From IMG/VR virus record IMGVR_UViG_3300038435_000035, positions 1 through 39,355 of that record: a stretch of DNA of 39,355 nucleotides; one strand, given 5' to 3'. The notes beneath the pieces are model-generated. The model did no database searches. It was not told the origin of the DNA and worked only from the letters and a program-made list of their open reading frames with translations. This stretch comes from a virus. The translations under genes and the position numbers were made by a program. Positions 14,786 to 25,034 of the stretch are shown here, in pieces (position 1 is the first letter of the stretch; every line of letters starts with the position of its first letter).

Positions 14786-16549
14786 ATGACAGAAACCCCG
14801 AAAACAACGATAGAAGATGCGCGGAAATATATTAATCTACTCAACTTAGACGGTGGGTTAGTTACGTCTATTGGCGCTTTGTCGCTCGGTCCAAATCAAA
14901 CGCCGGACGCTCTCAACGTATTTGCTTACGAGGCAGATGTTAGATATCGGGGCGGTTATTCACAATTTTCCACGCTGGCCGGTTCGGCTGATGCTGACGA
15001 AACTTATTATGACAACGCGCAAATTAAACACATGCTTGTCTGGGCTCTTGGCGATATATATGACGTGGCGAGCGGCGCACCCGTCTTGATTGCTTCCGGC
15101 GTCTATACGCCCGGCGAACAAATTGCAAAAGCAGAATTAAATGGTGTTTTGTATTGGGCAACGCTGACAGTTCCTTTGCGTCAATACGACGGCATCACAG
15201 AAATGGCAGTAGTGGGAAGCGCTGGCGTTGGCGTAGTTGCGCCTCCCGCTTGTAATTTCTTGGTGGCTTATGCCGGTTCTTTGGTGGCTGTCTTCCCTGT
15301 GGTTGGCGGCGTTCCGTTTCCAAGCGCCTTCATGTGGTCTAACGTAAATGATCCCTCGACTTGGCTGGGGGCCAACATTCAAACGGTCGGCTCTAATGAT
15401 GGCAGTGCGTGCACCTTTGCCTTATTGATGGGCATCTCGCCCGGCTCGGTTGCAAATCCCGGCATACCCGCCACAAGACAATTGCTCATCGGCAAAACGA
15501 CTAAAAATCTCTTTTTATACCAAGGCGCTTTAGGCTCTTTGACAGAAAACGCCGTGCCTTGCCCGGTTGGAACTCTAGACGCTAACAGCGCCGTTTACAT
15601 TCCCACGAAGAAAGGAATGGGGGCGGTGATGTTTCTAGGGAGTGATGCTCAATTCTGGATAACCAACGGTGTTGAAGCTCAACCCGCAGGCGATAATGTT
15701 CAAAATACAGTTTATGCGCTTGTGCAAAATGCCCTGATTCTTAACGCTGACCAGAAATTCCACGCTACTTATAATGATCGCTTTCAATACTACCAATGCG
15801 ATTTAGGCAGTGGCTACCAGTTTGTTTACCGCTGGGAAAGTGAGGCTTGGTGGCTGTTCCAGGGTTGGCCGTCTGGTCCTTACATGATATCGCCAGGCAA
15901 TGACGGACTGCCCGCCATCTTCGTGGCATCCCAGCAACCGGGAATTACCGGGGTTTATCAAATAGCCTTAGACCAAGCGACCGACAACGGGGCAATGCCT
16001 CCCACTTATTACTACACTCCATATATTCATGGGGCTAAGCCGGAACGTCAAAAATGGTTCCAAACCTTCACGCTCTTTACTTATAACGTCGGCGTTCAAT
16101 ATAAAGTGACCGGCTTCTCGATGCCGCGCAGTGACAACACGACCCAAGTTAGTACCGAATTGATATTTAACGACCCGGCGGTGGGAGCCGTTACGCCTTT
16201 AGGTGCTGGTGGAATTTGGGATGTCTCCGAATGGGACGATGCTTTATGGGGCGGCGGCTTCAATAGCTTGGCTCAACCATATCAACCGGCCGCTATGCAC
16301 GGGCGTTTAAAAGTGCCATCACAGGGAACTATCTGGGTGCCTGCCGGACAGCCGGAGCCATTGAAAAGTAGTGCTTGCCAATTTAAGATAGAGTGGAGCG
16401 ACGGGGTTGCCGACTTTAGAATGATTGGGATAAGTATTGGATTTGTCTTTAGAGGAACAGGATTCGTTGGCTCATTGCCATTCCAGACAACCGGAAACGT
16501 GGTGCCTGGCGGCCCAAGTCCATACACCAATTTAGGAGGTTCGCAGTAA
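14786..16549 (+). CDS. P22 gp10-like tail stabilisation/nozzle protein
   Basis: 587 aa. The start LLNLDGGLVTSIGALSLGPN is the typical opening of phage stabilisation (gp10/nozzle) proteins, followed by DALNVFAYEADVRYRGGYSQ (Asn-Val ... Arg-Gly-Gly) and repeated blades (LVAYAGSLVAVFPVVGG, MWSNVNDPSTW, ITNGVEAQPAG) as in a beta-propeller. The C-terminal half is beta-rich (FSMPRSDNTTQVSTELIF). It forms the lower tail below the adaptor and supports podovirus morphology. Its stop overlaps the fibre start (TAATG). Confidence 0.75.
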   Translation: MTETPKTTIEDARKYINLLNLDGGLVTSIGALSLGPNQTPDALNVFAYEADVRYRGGYSQFSTLAGSADADETYYDNAQIKHMLVWALGDIYDVASGAPVLIASGVYTPGEQIAKAELNGVLYWATLTVPLRQYDGITEMAVVGSAGVGVVAPPACNFLVAYAGSLVAVFPVVGGVPFPSAFMWSNVNDPSTWLGANIQTVGSNDGSACTFALLMGISPGSVANPGIPATRQLLIGKTTKNLFLYQGALGSLTENAVPCPVGTLDANSAVYIPTKKGMGAVMFLGSDAQFWITNGVEAQPAGDNVQNTVYALVQNALILNADQKFHATYNDRFQYYQCDLGSGYQFVYRWESEAWWLFQGWPSGPYMISPGNDGLPAIFVASQQPGITGVYQIALDQATDNGAMPPTYYYTPYIHGAKPERQKWFQTFTLFTYNVGVQYKVTGFSMPRSDNTTQVSTELIFNDPAVGAVTPLGAGGIWDVSEWDDALWGGGFNSLAQPYQPAAMHGRLKVPSQGTIWVPAGQPEPLKSSACQFKIEWSDGVADFRMIGISIGFVFRGTGFVGSLPFQTTGNVVPGGPSPYTNLGGSQ

Positions 16550-18513
16550 TGGCTATTATTGTTTTGCCCTACACATTTGTCCCGCTGACAACAATTGTTG
16601 CCGGACAAGTCAACGCGAACAATACCGCCATTCTGACTCAAGTTAACGGCAACATCGACAATACAAATATCGCGGCTGCTGCAAATATCTCTCTAACAAA
16701 ACTCGGCTTGTCTCCTGGTGGCGCGGCCTTCAATAAAACAACCACGGGCGCCCAGACTTGGGGAAGCGGCCTAACGACGGATACTCAGCCCCGTGTGGTT
16801 ATGTTTTCTGACCAAGGCTTACAATTTGGCCCTGGTGGTGCCACCGCTCCTGACGTTAAACTTCAACGCACGGCCACCAACACATTACGTCTCGCGCCGC
16901 CATCAACCGGAACCCTGATAACGGACTCGTTTGCTGGTGCTGCCTCAACAAACTTAACTGCTCATACCGCTGATACCGGCAACACATGGACGGCCACTCT
17001 CGGCACCATTCAACTGGATGGCGGCGGCGGTGTCTTCTGCCAGGCTGGTACGCCTGCGATTTATCTTGCTAGTGGAACTTTCAATAACATTCTTCGCCTA
17101 ACTTGGACGCTAGATTGTATGACTGACGTGCAGTTTGCTGGTGCTGGTTTTATTGACGGCTCCGGCAATATGTATTATTTGCAGTCTCTTAATTCAGGAA
17201 CGAGCGGCGGCGGCTGGCGTGTGAGCCGGTTACCTAGTGGTGGCGCTCCGACAACGCTATCAGAGTTACTCTCAACACCACTGTCAGCCGGACAACAATA
17301 TAGTGTGACCTTCACTTATAACAGCGATAGCATAACCGTTACTCTGACTTGGTCGGTGTACCAAGGTACTACCTTGATATGGTCAAGTACGACAACTGAT
17401 ACCACCTATCCGACCGCTACACAATGCGGCTTGTGGGCTTCGGGTGCGGTAACAACCACCACTGGACACCACGTTGGAGATTTTAACGGCGTCTATGGTG
17501 GTGCTGGCGTTCTCGATATGTTTGGTGGAGACGTAGATAATCCGACCAACATCACAATGAATGATTCGACATCCGTGTTGAACATGAATAACGGCTCTAT
17601 CACAAACGTGGGATCTCTGACATTCTTCGGTGGCGCAGTTGGTTTGCCCGGCGTTTTAAATTCCCAAATTAACGGGTTTAGAGTTAGCATTTCCAGCACA
17701 CCAGGGATACCAAACGATGGGAATACCTCGGCAAACACCTTGTATGTTACACCGTACACTAGCGGTTTAATGGGTTTGTACACCGGCACGCTCTGGAATC
17801 TTTATGAATCTACGGTAGCATTGTCGGTAACAATTCCAGGCACCACAAATACGGTCTATGATGTCTATGCTTACGTGAGTAGTGGTGCGATTACAATCGG
17901 ACTGCTTGCATGGAGTGGTATCAACACACCTCCTACGCGTGGATTGCAGGACGGGGTAATTTATACCAACGGTAGTGCGTTGTATCGGTTCCTTGGCTCT
18001 GTCATGACTGGCGCTGTCTCGGCACAGATCCCTGATACTGCCGCACAGCGATTTGTATGGAACTGGTATAACCCGATTAAGCGTCGTTGCTTTGCTCAAG
18101 ACCCAACTAACAGTTGGACTTATGGAAGTAGCACCATTAGAGCATCGAACGCCAATACCACAGACGGACAAGGAAGATTGGGTATCCTCATTGGGGTCGT
18201 TAACCAAACGGTTCAGGCTACTTTCTTCCAAGGCTCCGACCCAAGCTTGAATAACCTTGCTGCCTTTGCGGGCATCGGGGTTAACAGTACGACGGTCGCT
18301 ACTGCTCAATCTGCTGTCAATGGTGACACCACTTTTGGTGGTAATAACACATGCAGCCTGATAACAACGCTTGCCACCGCTGGGTATAACGCTTTGCAGA
18401 TGTTAGAGTGGGTTGGTCCTACTGGCAACAATATAGATTTTGCTGGGGATACGGCAATTGCCTCGAACTCAGCCGCCGGACCTTCGTTTATAATTGCAGA
18501 GGTAATTCAATAG
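16549..18513 (+). CDS. Tail fibre protein
   Basis: 654 aa without a signal peptide. The N-terminal region has a VNANNTAILTQVNGNIDNTN pattern plus ANISLTKLGLSPGG, typical of the attachment and stalk segment of phage tail fibres. A central Ig/lectin-like region follows (about 120-330: DSFAGAASTNLTAHTADTGN, SGNMYYLQSLNSG). The C-terminal domain (from about residue 375: TLYVTPYTSGLMGLY, YDVYAYVSSGAITI, LQDGVIYTNGSALYRFLGS, QRFVWNWYNPIKRR) is a tip domain also found at the end of the 1501-aa protein at 27993-32498. It probably binds the host surface. It is located next to the gp10-like tail gene. Confidence 0.8.
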   Translation: MAIIVLPYTFVPLTTIVAGQVNANNTAILTQVNGNIDNTNIAAAANISLTKLGLSPGGAAFNKTTTGAQTWGSGLTTDTQPRVVMFSDQGLQFGPGGATAPDVKLQRTATNTLRLAPPSTGTLITDSFAGAASTNLTAHTADTGNTWTATLGTIQLDGGGGVFCQAGTPAIYLASGTFNNILRLTWTLDCMTDVQFAGAGFIDGSGNMYYLQSLNSGTSGGGWRVSRLPSGGAPTTLSELLSTPLSAGQQYSVTFTYNSDSITVTLTWSVYQGTTLIWSSTTTDTTYPTATQCGLWASGAVTTTTGHHVGDFNGVYGGAGVLDMFGGDVDNPTNITMNDSTSVLNMNNGSITNVGSLTFFGGAVGLPGVLNSQINGFRVSISSTPGIPNDGNTSANTLYVTPYTSGLMGLYTGTLWNLYESTVALSVTIPGTTNTVYDVYAYVSSGAITIGLLAWSGINTPPTRGLQDGVIYTNGSALYRFLGSVMTGAVSAQIPDTAAQRFVWNWYNPIKRRCFAQDPTNSWTYGSSTIRASNANTTDGQGRLGILIGVVNQTVQATFFQGSDPSLNNLAAFAGIGVNSTTVATAQSAVNGDTTFGGNNTCSLITTLATAGYNALQMLEWVGPTGNNIDFAGDTAIASNSAAGPSFIIAEVIQ

Positions 18514-18530
18514 TTCAGAAAGGAGCAACC

Positions 18531-18743
18531 ATGAACTACACACAATTGGCTGTCTTAATCGAAAAATGCTATGAGCATGTGCAAAGGCTCAAGGCAGACG
18601 GCACGCATGACAAGCTAGTGGAATCGGACCGCCTCGGCAATGAGCTAAGCCAAAATCCAGACGTGCACGCCTTCCAGATGTTATTTATGTCGCAGCCACA
18701 ACAAATGAGCGCCCCTGAACCGCGCCACTTACAGGCGGTGTAA
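18531..18743 (+). CDS. Small protein between fibre and ejection genes
   Basis: 70 aa with a strong AAAGGAG RBS. Mostly helical (IEKCYEHVQRLKADGTHDKL), ending in a Gln/Pro-rich tail. No family recognised; possibly a small virion or assembly protein by location. Confidence 0.55.
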   Translation: MNYTQLAVLIEKCYEHVQRLKADGTHDKLVESDRLGNELSQNPDVHAFQMLFMSQPQQMSAPEPRHLQAV

Positions 18744-18745
18744 TT

Positions 18746-19336
18746 ATGGCAACGCCACAGTTAGGCATTGGAAATATTCAAACCCAATCGGGTGGTCAAA
18801 CTCAGCTTGCCAATATCGCACAAGCTAGTAGCGGTTCAAGCCGGTCGCAAAGCACTGGTCAGGCCGTTGGCACTCAGGCTGGTGAAACTGCTAATGTTTA
18901 TCAACCGTGGCAATCTGGATTACAGGAACAAGCCGGGCAAGCTGCCGGAAACTTTTTACAGTCTGGTAACTTGCCTGGCTCGTTTGCTATGCCACCTCAA
19001 GTGGCAGAAGCTTATGCAAGTAATTTTAATCGGTTTGTTGCACCCGGCATTGCTGCCCAAGGGGGTGCCGGTTCTCCTGCTATCGCGTCTCAGATGGCGC
19101 TAGGGTTAGAACAATTAACCGCTGATATGTATCGTACCCAATCTGGGAATTTTGGAAACGCTTTAGGTCAAGCTCAGAGCCTTGGCTTTACTCCGGTTGG
19201 TGCCACTCAAAGTGGGCGCAGCCAGGAAGATACCAACGCACAAAGCGCCGGAAGCTGGCAACAGGTACAAGATACTGTACAATCGCTAGCTGCTTCGGCT
19301 TCTGGTTTAAGTACGACTATCCCCCGTTATTTCTGA
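18746..19336 (+). CDS. Putative internal virion/ejection protein (small)
   Basis: 196 aa. It is rich in Gln, Ala, Gly and Ser, with few charges (SGSSRSQSTGQAVGTQAGET), and is the first of three long low-complexity proteins in a row. In P22/T7-like phages this position encodes DNA-ejection proteins. Helical Ala/Gln stretches (AYASNFNRFVAPGIAAQGGA) fit such proteins. The call is by context. Confidence 0.5.
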   Translation: MATPQLGIGNIQTQSGGQTQLANIAQASSGSSRSQSTGQAVGTQAGETANVYQPWQSGLQEQAGQAAGNFLQSGNLPGSFAMPPQVAEAYASNFNRFVAPGIAAQGGAGSPAIASQMALGLEQLTADMYRTQSGNFGNALGQAQSLGFTPVGATQSGRSQEDTNAQSAGSWQQVQDTVQSLAASASGLSTTIPRYF

Positions 19337-19344
19337 GGTAAAAC

Positions 19345-21066
19345 ATGGCATCACCGCTGTTATTGGCTCATGCCGCAAAAAATGTATTATTGCCTACTGC
19401 CGCTAAAGGCGGCGCGGAATTAGCTGGCGGTGTTTCTAAAGGTGCGGCTGCATTAAGTGGGAATATTGGACTAGATTTTTTATTTGGACAGAAGAAGCAA
19501 CCACAACAACCAGTGGCATTGCCTGGTGCACCTCCGATTGACTGGGCGCAAATGCCGAGCGCAACCCCAATCAACCCGCCACAACTGCCAACTGCACAAG
19601 CACCCCAATTGGCTCCAATGTCTTTTGCTTCGCCGACAATGCCCCAAACGGCTCAGTTTATGCCGGTAACTCAAGCCCCGATGGCGGCGAATATTGCAAT
19701 GCCTCAGTTTGCTGGCGGCGCTCAACCCTCTGGATTATCAGCGCCACAACAGGCAGGCGCAACCGCTGGTCAGCAAGTGGCAGAATCTCCGGCTCAAGCT
19801 CCGGCGTGGCATCAACAATTACAAGATATGATGGCTCCGGTTCAAGCACAACCGCAAGCAATGACGCCTGGTCAGCAATACATGCAGTCACCGTTTGTTC
19901 AGCACATGGCGGCATCCGGCATTGATCCATCAACGATTAGTGCCTCTGCTGAAGGAATGGCGGCCACTCCGCAAACCATGCAATCAACTCAACCGGGTGC
20001 GCCTCAATATGGCAATTTACTTGGTGGCGGCGCTGCAATTAATACGCCTGCCCAACAGGCGGCCACGCATCAAGATTTACAAAGAACAGCCGCCGACATC
20101 GCTAAGGGGATCATCAAGCCTCAATACGGGAATGTTAGCCAGGTTATAAATGATGTTAAGGCTGGTGGAGCATTGTTAGGTAAACGCATAGACACTGTTA
20201 GTCAGGCTAGGCGACAAGAACTTGCAACGCAAAAATTCAACGATTTGAATATGCCGCATACCCAATTGGGTGGCTTGTCTATTGCGGAATACGGAACAGT
20301 GCTAAGGGGGAAATTAAAAGATCTTCGCGCTAATAATGAGGACTTAGCTCTCCACCAAGGAATAGAAGAAAGGGTAGCAAAGCGACTGCCTATTTTGGAA
20401 GCTGAAAGCAGAGTTAATGCGCAGTTCCTATCGGCAACAGGCGGCCGTGCGGCCAACAAAATGGCCAGTATAATGTCTAACACAAAAACACCTGATGCGC
20501 ATATTGGGTTAATTCAGACTGCCACCATACAAGAACAACAAATAGATTTAGCCAAGATGGCTGTAAATGACAAACTCATCGCAGACACCGAAAAGGCGCT
20601 TGAGCCCATTTACAAGCTAGAAGCTGAGTATGCGAAACGCGGGGATGCTTTAGAAAAAGAGCTAACTGAAATGGGATTATCCACTTATCAGGCGTATCTA
20701 AAAGAAATTGATACGCTGCTTGCGCCATTGGCGGCGGCTCAAAATTTTGCAGTGCAGGAAACACGCCTTTTGATAGCAAAAGAAGCGGCCGATACACAAC
20801 AGGCACAAATGGCCGCGCAAACGTCTCTTACTGCTCAGCATTATCAGGCAGAAGCCGAACAAGCTCGCTTGAAGTATGCCGCCGAGACTGCCAAGAGTGG
20901 TGCTGAACTAGATCTTAGTGCTGGAAAGTTACAAGTTCAGAGAACAGAAACCGTAGCAAAGGCAACCGCTGAATACATGAAGGCTGGAATGGATTACGAC
21001 GAGGCGCAAAAAGCCGCCATACAGCTTTTCAATGATTCTGCCGTTAAGCCAGCGGAGAAAAAATAA
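19345..21066 (+). CDS. Putative internal virion/ejection protein (573 aa)
   Basis: 573 aa. The N-terminus is hydrophobic Ala/Gly-rich (AKGGAELAGGVSKGAAALSG), residues 55-240 are Pro/Gln/Ala/Met low complexity, and residues 250-573 are long alpha-helical coiled-coil-like stretches (LIADTEKALEPIYKLEAEYA, QYHQAEAEQARLKYAAET type). This matches the helical, pore-forming internal proteins of short-tailed phages. A few shared Ala/Gln-rich segments recur in the next gene. Assigned from order and composition. Confidence 0.55.
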   Translation: MASPLLLAHAAKNVLLPTAAKGGAELAGGVSKGAAALSGNIGLDFLFGQKKQPQQPVALPGAPPIDWAQMPSATPINPPQLPTAQAPQLAPMSFASPTMPQTAQFMPVTQAPMAANIAMPQFAGGAQPSGLSAPQQAGATAGQQVAESPAQAPAWHQQLQDMMAPVQAQPQAMTPGQQYMQSPFVQHMAASGIDPSTISASAEGMAATPQTMQSTQPGAPQYGNLLGGGAAINTPAQQAATHQDLQRTAADIAKGIIKPQYGNVSQVINDVKAGGALLGKRIDTVSQARRQELATQKFNDLNMPHTQLGGLSIAEYGTVLRGKLKDLRANNEDLALHQGIEERVAKRLPILEAESRVNAQFLSATGGRAANKMASIMSNTKTPDAHIGLIQTATIQEQQIDLAKMAVNDKLIADTEKALEPIYKLEAEYAKRGDALEKELTEMGLSTYQAYLKEIDTLLAPLAAAQNFAVQETRLLIAKEAADTQQAQMAAQTSLTAQHYQAEAEQARLKYAAETAKSGAELDLSAGKLQVQRTETVAKATAEYMKAGMDYDEAQKAAIQLFNDSAVKPAEKK

Positions 21067-24000
21067 ATGGGTGAGCTATTAGACGGCTTTTTGAATACGC
21101 TAACGCCAGCCGCAGCCGCAGCAACTCCGAATAAACCAATGCCTGCACAGGTGACCAAAACACATGGCGGCGGAGAGGTTGGCGTAGGAGCGCCACCGGC
21201 CGTGCAATCGCAGCCAGAAACTAGCGCACCAGAAGCGTTACCAGCCGCGCCTGTATCCTATCCAGCCGTGGCACCCGTACACGCACCCGCATTTCCAGCT
21301 ATGCCCACGCCCGTTCAACTGCCTCATAGGTATCAAGGTTCGGCTACGCTTCCAACTCCACCAGCACCACCAGCACCACCACCTGAACCGTCAATGATAG
21401 ACAGGTTAGTAACGCCACTTTCTCAATTTGGGCAAGGGATACTTGGTGGTGGTATCAATGTCGCCGACCAAGCTAAAGCCTTAGTGCAAGCGCCCTTTGC
21501 ATTGAATGGCAAACAAGATTATCAAAACTGGCAAGAAGAATATGCTAAGCAGTTGCCACCAGGAACGGCTCAAGCTCTACCTTATCAAGCCGGAAAGATG
21601 GCGGGCGAGATTGGAGCTTATGGACTAGGTGCTTTAGGCGCTGGAATGGCACTCCCTGAATTGGGTGCTGGTGCGGCTACGTTGGGAACTGCTGCATTGG
21701 GAAGTGCTGCCCAATCGGCTCAAACGCAGCTTGGCCGCGAGGGGAAAGTTAATCCAGCCGAGTTAGCGGGTGAAACCGCATTAGGAACAGGCTTGGCGTT
21801 TGCTGGTGGCAAACTTGCACAAGGCGCCGGTAAACTTTTTGGGCAAGTAATGAAAAGCCGAGAAGTCGAAAACGCCATCAAACAAATGGCAGAGAAGGAT
21901 GCCAAACGAGCCATCATGCTTGAGAATATTCAAGACCAATTGGATGCCGAACACGCAGAAAATTTAGGACGGCTTACAGGCGCCTTGCAGAAACCCGCCG
22001 CTGAAAGCATGTTGCAAAATGCCCAACAACAGGCACTTGCCGCCGAAGATGCAATTAAAGGACCGTTTCGTTTGCGTCGTCGCGCCACGGGTTTTGGTGT
22101 CATTGATTACGCAACACCATTGAAGGATATCCAAGATAAAGTCAGCAAAGAAACTTACAAAGAATTAAAAGGCGCGGTTAATGCGCTTGGAGAATCTTTG
22201 TCGTTGTCTAAGCATCTCAAGAATGATTTAGAAGCTTATGCACAAAATGCTTTAAGTTTAGCGAAGACTGCAACTCAAAAAGCCAAGGTTGTTGTAGAAG
22301 AAACCGAACGTCTAGCGTCCGGGGCTGCCGATGTTTTAGCAGAAAAGAAAAGTGAATTATACTTACAACAACAACAGGCGACCAAAGAAGCAACACAAGC
22401 ATTGCGGGATCAATTGGCATCCCGAGCTGCTACTGCAACCAAGAAGCTAAAAGCAGAATTGCGCGAGCAAATTTCACAGCTTGACGAGGCATTGCAGAAG
22501 CTTAACTTGCCGTCGGAAATATTCAACATTCCACAGGGTAAACACCTGTACGGGATTGCTAATCGTGCGGCGCTAGAATCGCCACTGGTGCCGCGTGATT
22601 TAGCAAAGACATTCAAACCTGCTTATGAGCAATTCGTCAAAGCAACAAATGATTTTAAAGCCGCCGAGAAACAATGGAAGACGCTGGAAAAACATTACAT
22701 ACCGTTATTTGAAAAAGCACAAAAGGAATTTCAGGCGCTTGTAGGAGACGATGAATCTCGTTTATGGATTAAGCACCCGATTACCAATCCATTCTCGCGC
22801 AAAGTAACCACAGACATGGCAATTGGATTGCAGCATGATCCACACATCGTGCGCTTAAATGCAGTATTCCAAGAAGAATACAAAGCCGTAGAAGCCGAGC
22901 TAAGAGCGCAAGAGAACAATGTAGTCAAAGAGATTGCTTACAAGGTCGGCGGCTTAGAAAAGCTCATCAATCAAACTGGCAAACAAGCCACTGAGACACT
23001 CAAGCAAATGGGGGCCTTGCATCCGGTTGCCGAAAAGATTGGATTAGCAACGGCATTAGGATTAGCTAGTCTAGATTTGCCCTCTCAAGCCTCTAGCGGA
23101 AGAGAGAAAGAAACACATTTCTTTGGAATGGTCGGCGCCACAATGCTTGGCGCAATAGTCGCGGCTAAATATGGTCCGGCGGCCGCACGAAGATTGTTTA
23201 ATAGCCCGTCTTATTACACAAGCAGACTTTATGGAAATACTCTTGACTTAGCCAAGATGGCAGACAATGCTTTAGGTATCAATCGCGTTGCGATGCCAGG
23301 CGCATCTCTAGCTGAAAATATAGAGAAACTTGGCGGTAAGGTTATCGAGGCTATACAGTTGTCGCCTGATGACCCTGAATATTTTATGCGCTCTTTAACC
23401 AAGGATGTGCAAGGTGCCTTATTATCGCCTCAAGGCGCTCAATACGCCAAAGAAATAAGAGACATGTCTAAGGCGTTCCGTCTTCATGCAACTGCTTATG
23501 GTAAAGCTTGGAAATCCCATTATCAAAGCTTGAGCCAAGCCGACCAAGATCACTTAGCGCCCGTCAATGATGCCATCTCCTTTGTAAAAGATGCTTTTGG
23601 AAAAGCCCCGCCACAAAACATGGTTAACCGCTTTGTTGGACAGTTATTTGGTAATGCCGCTTCCGCATGGTTTAGCGCCCACCCCAAACACATGATGGCT
23701 AATTTCTTTGATGTCGCCTTGGCTGGGCCACAACAGGTTGGACCTGCTGCCACTGCTCGCGCTTATGGGAAATATGCCTCTAATCCGGTATTGCGTGGGT
23801 TGGTAGACAAGCTCATAGTCGGTGGTGCGCGCTCGCAAGCCGCTAGTCAAATAACGGGACAAACAAAAAATATCCCAATGGAAAGTCTTAGCTCTCGGCT
23901 GATGGCTTTGGCGTCTTCTTTCCATTACTTCCATACTAATCCGCGCCAAATGCAGGCATTAGGAGTGGCAACGGAAAATGAATTTACCGAACGCCTCTTG

Positions 24001-24918
24001 TCTGGTAAGCTTCCCGCCGAAACGTTGGCAGATGCTTACAGTAAAATGTATGTTGATTTAGCGGAAACTTTAGGCGCTGATCCTACTCATTTAGTACGTG
24101 GCCCCATGGGGCGCTCGCTCGCTGGTAACTGGTTACAGTTTGTAAGCCAGCCTGAACGATTCGCCAGATTGATGGCGACCAATGCAGCCAAGGGCAATAT
24201 CGGAAGGATAGCGGCAAGCCTGGGCATGTTGCATCAGTTAGGCGGCAAAGCCGTATTGCCCGCTGGCGCGGTAGCTCTTGGTTATGCGGTTGATCCTGTA
24301 GATACTGCTAAGCTTATCGGATTTATAAACATGGCAAGCGTTGGTCAAAGAACACTCGGAGACATGAGCCGAAATGTAGACTGGGATCCTTTTTTGTATC
24401 CAGCTATGGGCGTTCAAGCTCCTGGTTTTGAGCAACTCCTTGACCTGGTTCGCGACACTCCCAAATATGTGGAACAAATAGGACAAGTGATTGATGCAGC
24501 CGTAAATCAACCTTCTTTGTTTACCGCGAGTAAGTTGAACGAAAAGGCTGATAAGGTGCAAACGGCCACAAGGAATCTGCTCAATTTGTTGTCTATGAAA
24601 TACCCAACAGTAGGCCCCATTCCGCTACAAGCTGTATCGGCTTTCTTATATAACTTATCCGGCGTAATGCACAAAGAGCACAAAATGAGTATTCCGCGCC
24701 CTGGGATTGGGGGCGGCGCTTTTCCGCTGGAAGCCGCCGCAGTTATGCACGGGAAAGGTGCCCAAGAAGCCGCTCTGCGTGCTATGTTCAGGCTTCCAGA
24801 GCCAGCCGAGAGCGTGGGTCTTTACAAAACCACTGAGCAAGGCATAAAGTTAGGGGAGAAAGCCGGGCAGAAAGTCGGCGACTTGAGAAAGATACAGAAT
24901 AAAACCGGAATACGATAA
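21067..24918 (+). CDS. Large internal virion/ejection protein (1283 aa)
   Basis: 1283 aa, the longest of the ejection-type genes, starting one base after the previous stop. Domains by eye: a Pro/Ala-rich N-terminus with a tandem PAPPAPPPEPS (about 98-110); a Gly/Ala hydrophobic segment (about 178-260: GAYGLGALGAGMALPELGAG) that could insert in membranes; a long helical region (270-680: EAYAQNALSLAKTATQKAKV); a hydrophobic stretch ETHFFGMVGATMLGAIVAAK (about 683-702); and a C-terminal helical and more globular part. No transglycosylase catalytic motif was found by eye. It is likely part of the periplasm-spanning ejection tunnel. Confidence 0.65.
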   Translation: MGELLDGFLNTLTPAAAAATPNKPMPAQVTKTHGGGEVGVGAPPAVQSQPETSAPEALPAAPVSYPAVAPVHAPAFPAMPTPVQLPHRYQGSATLPTPPAPPAPPPEPSMIDRLVTPLSQFGQGILGGGINVADQAKALVQAPFALNGKQDYQNWQEEYAKQLPPGTAQALPYQAGKMAGEIGAYGLGALGAGMALPELGAGAATLGTAALGSAAQSAQTQLGREGKVNPAELAGETALGTGLAFAGGKLAQGAGKLFGQVMKSREVENAIKQMAEKDAKRAIMLENIQDQLDAEHAENLGRLTGALQKPAAESMLQNAQQQALAAEDAIKGPFRLRRRATGFGVIDYATPLKDIQDKVSKETYKELKGAVNALGESLSLSKHLKNDLEAYAQNALSLAKTATQKAKVVVEETERLASGAADVLAEKKSELYLQQQQATKEATQALRDQLASRAATATKKLKAELREQISQLDEALQKLNLPSEIFNIPQGKHLYGIANRAALESPLVPRDLAKTFKPAYEQFVKATNDFKAAEKQWKTLEKHYIPLFEKAQKEFQALVGDDESRLWIKHPITNPFSRKVTTDMAIGLQHDPHIVRLNAVFQEEYKAVEAELRAQENNVVKEIAYKVGGLEKLINQTGKQATETLKQMGALHPVAEKIGLATALGLASLDLPSQASSGREKETHFFGMVGATMLGAIVAAKYGPAAARRLFNSPSYYTSRLYGNTLDLAKMADNALGINRVAMPGASLAENIEKLGGKVIEAIQLSPDDPEYFMRSLTKDVQGALLSPQGAQYAKEIRDMSKAFRLHATAYGKAWKSHYQSLSQADQDHLAPVNDAISFVKDAFGKAPPQNMVNRFVGQLFGNAASAWFSAHPKHMMANFFDVALAGPQQVGPAATARAYGKYASNPVLRGLVDKLIVGGARSQAASQITGQTKNIPMESLSSRLMALASSFHYFHTNPRQMQALGVATENEFTERLLSGKLPAETLADAYSKMYVDLAETLGADPTHLVRGPMGRSLAGNWLQFVSQPERFARLMATNAAKGNIGRIAASLGMLHQLGGKAVLPAGAVALGYAVDPVDTAKLIGFINMASVGQRTLGDMSRNVDWDPFLYPAMGVQAPGFEQLLDLVRDTPKYVEQIGQVIDAAVNQPSLFTASKLNEKADKVQTATRNLLNLLSMKYPTVGPIPLQAVSAFLYNLSGVMHKEHKMSIPRPGIGGGAFPLEAAAVMHGKGAQEAALRAMFRLPEPAESVGLYKTTEQGIKLGEKAGQKVGDLRKIQNKTGIR

Positions 24919-25034
24919 TGGCACAAAAACAAGACAAAAAAATCATGTCAATCATCGCCCCTAAAGCCTCAGTAGGTAAGCGGGGAGCCGGTGACACAAG
25001 AAAGTCTAAAGTTAGATACGGAGATAGAAAATAA
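24918..25034 (+). CDS. Very small basic protein
   Basis: 38 aa, TAATG overlaps on both sides (start with the 1283-aa gene's stop, stop with the next start). Strongly basic, with IAPKASVGKRGAGDTRKSKV followed by RYGDRK. Coupled translation with the ejection genes suggests a small virion or DNA-binding peptide. No family recognised. Confidence 0.6.
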   Translation: MAQKQDKKIMSIIAPKASVGKRGAGDTRKSKVRYGDRK

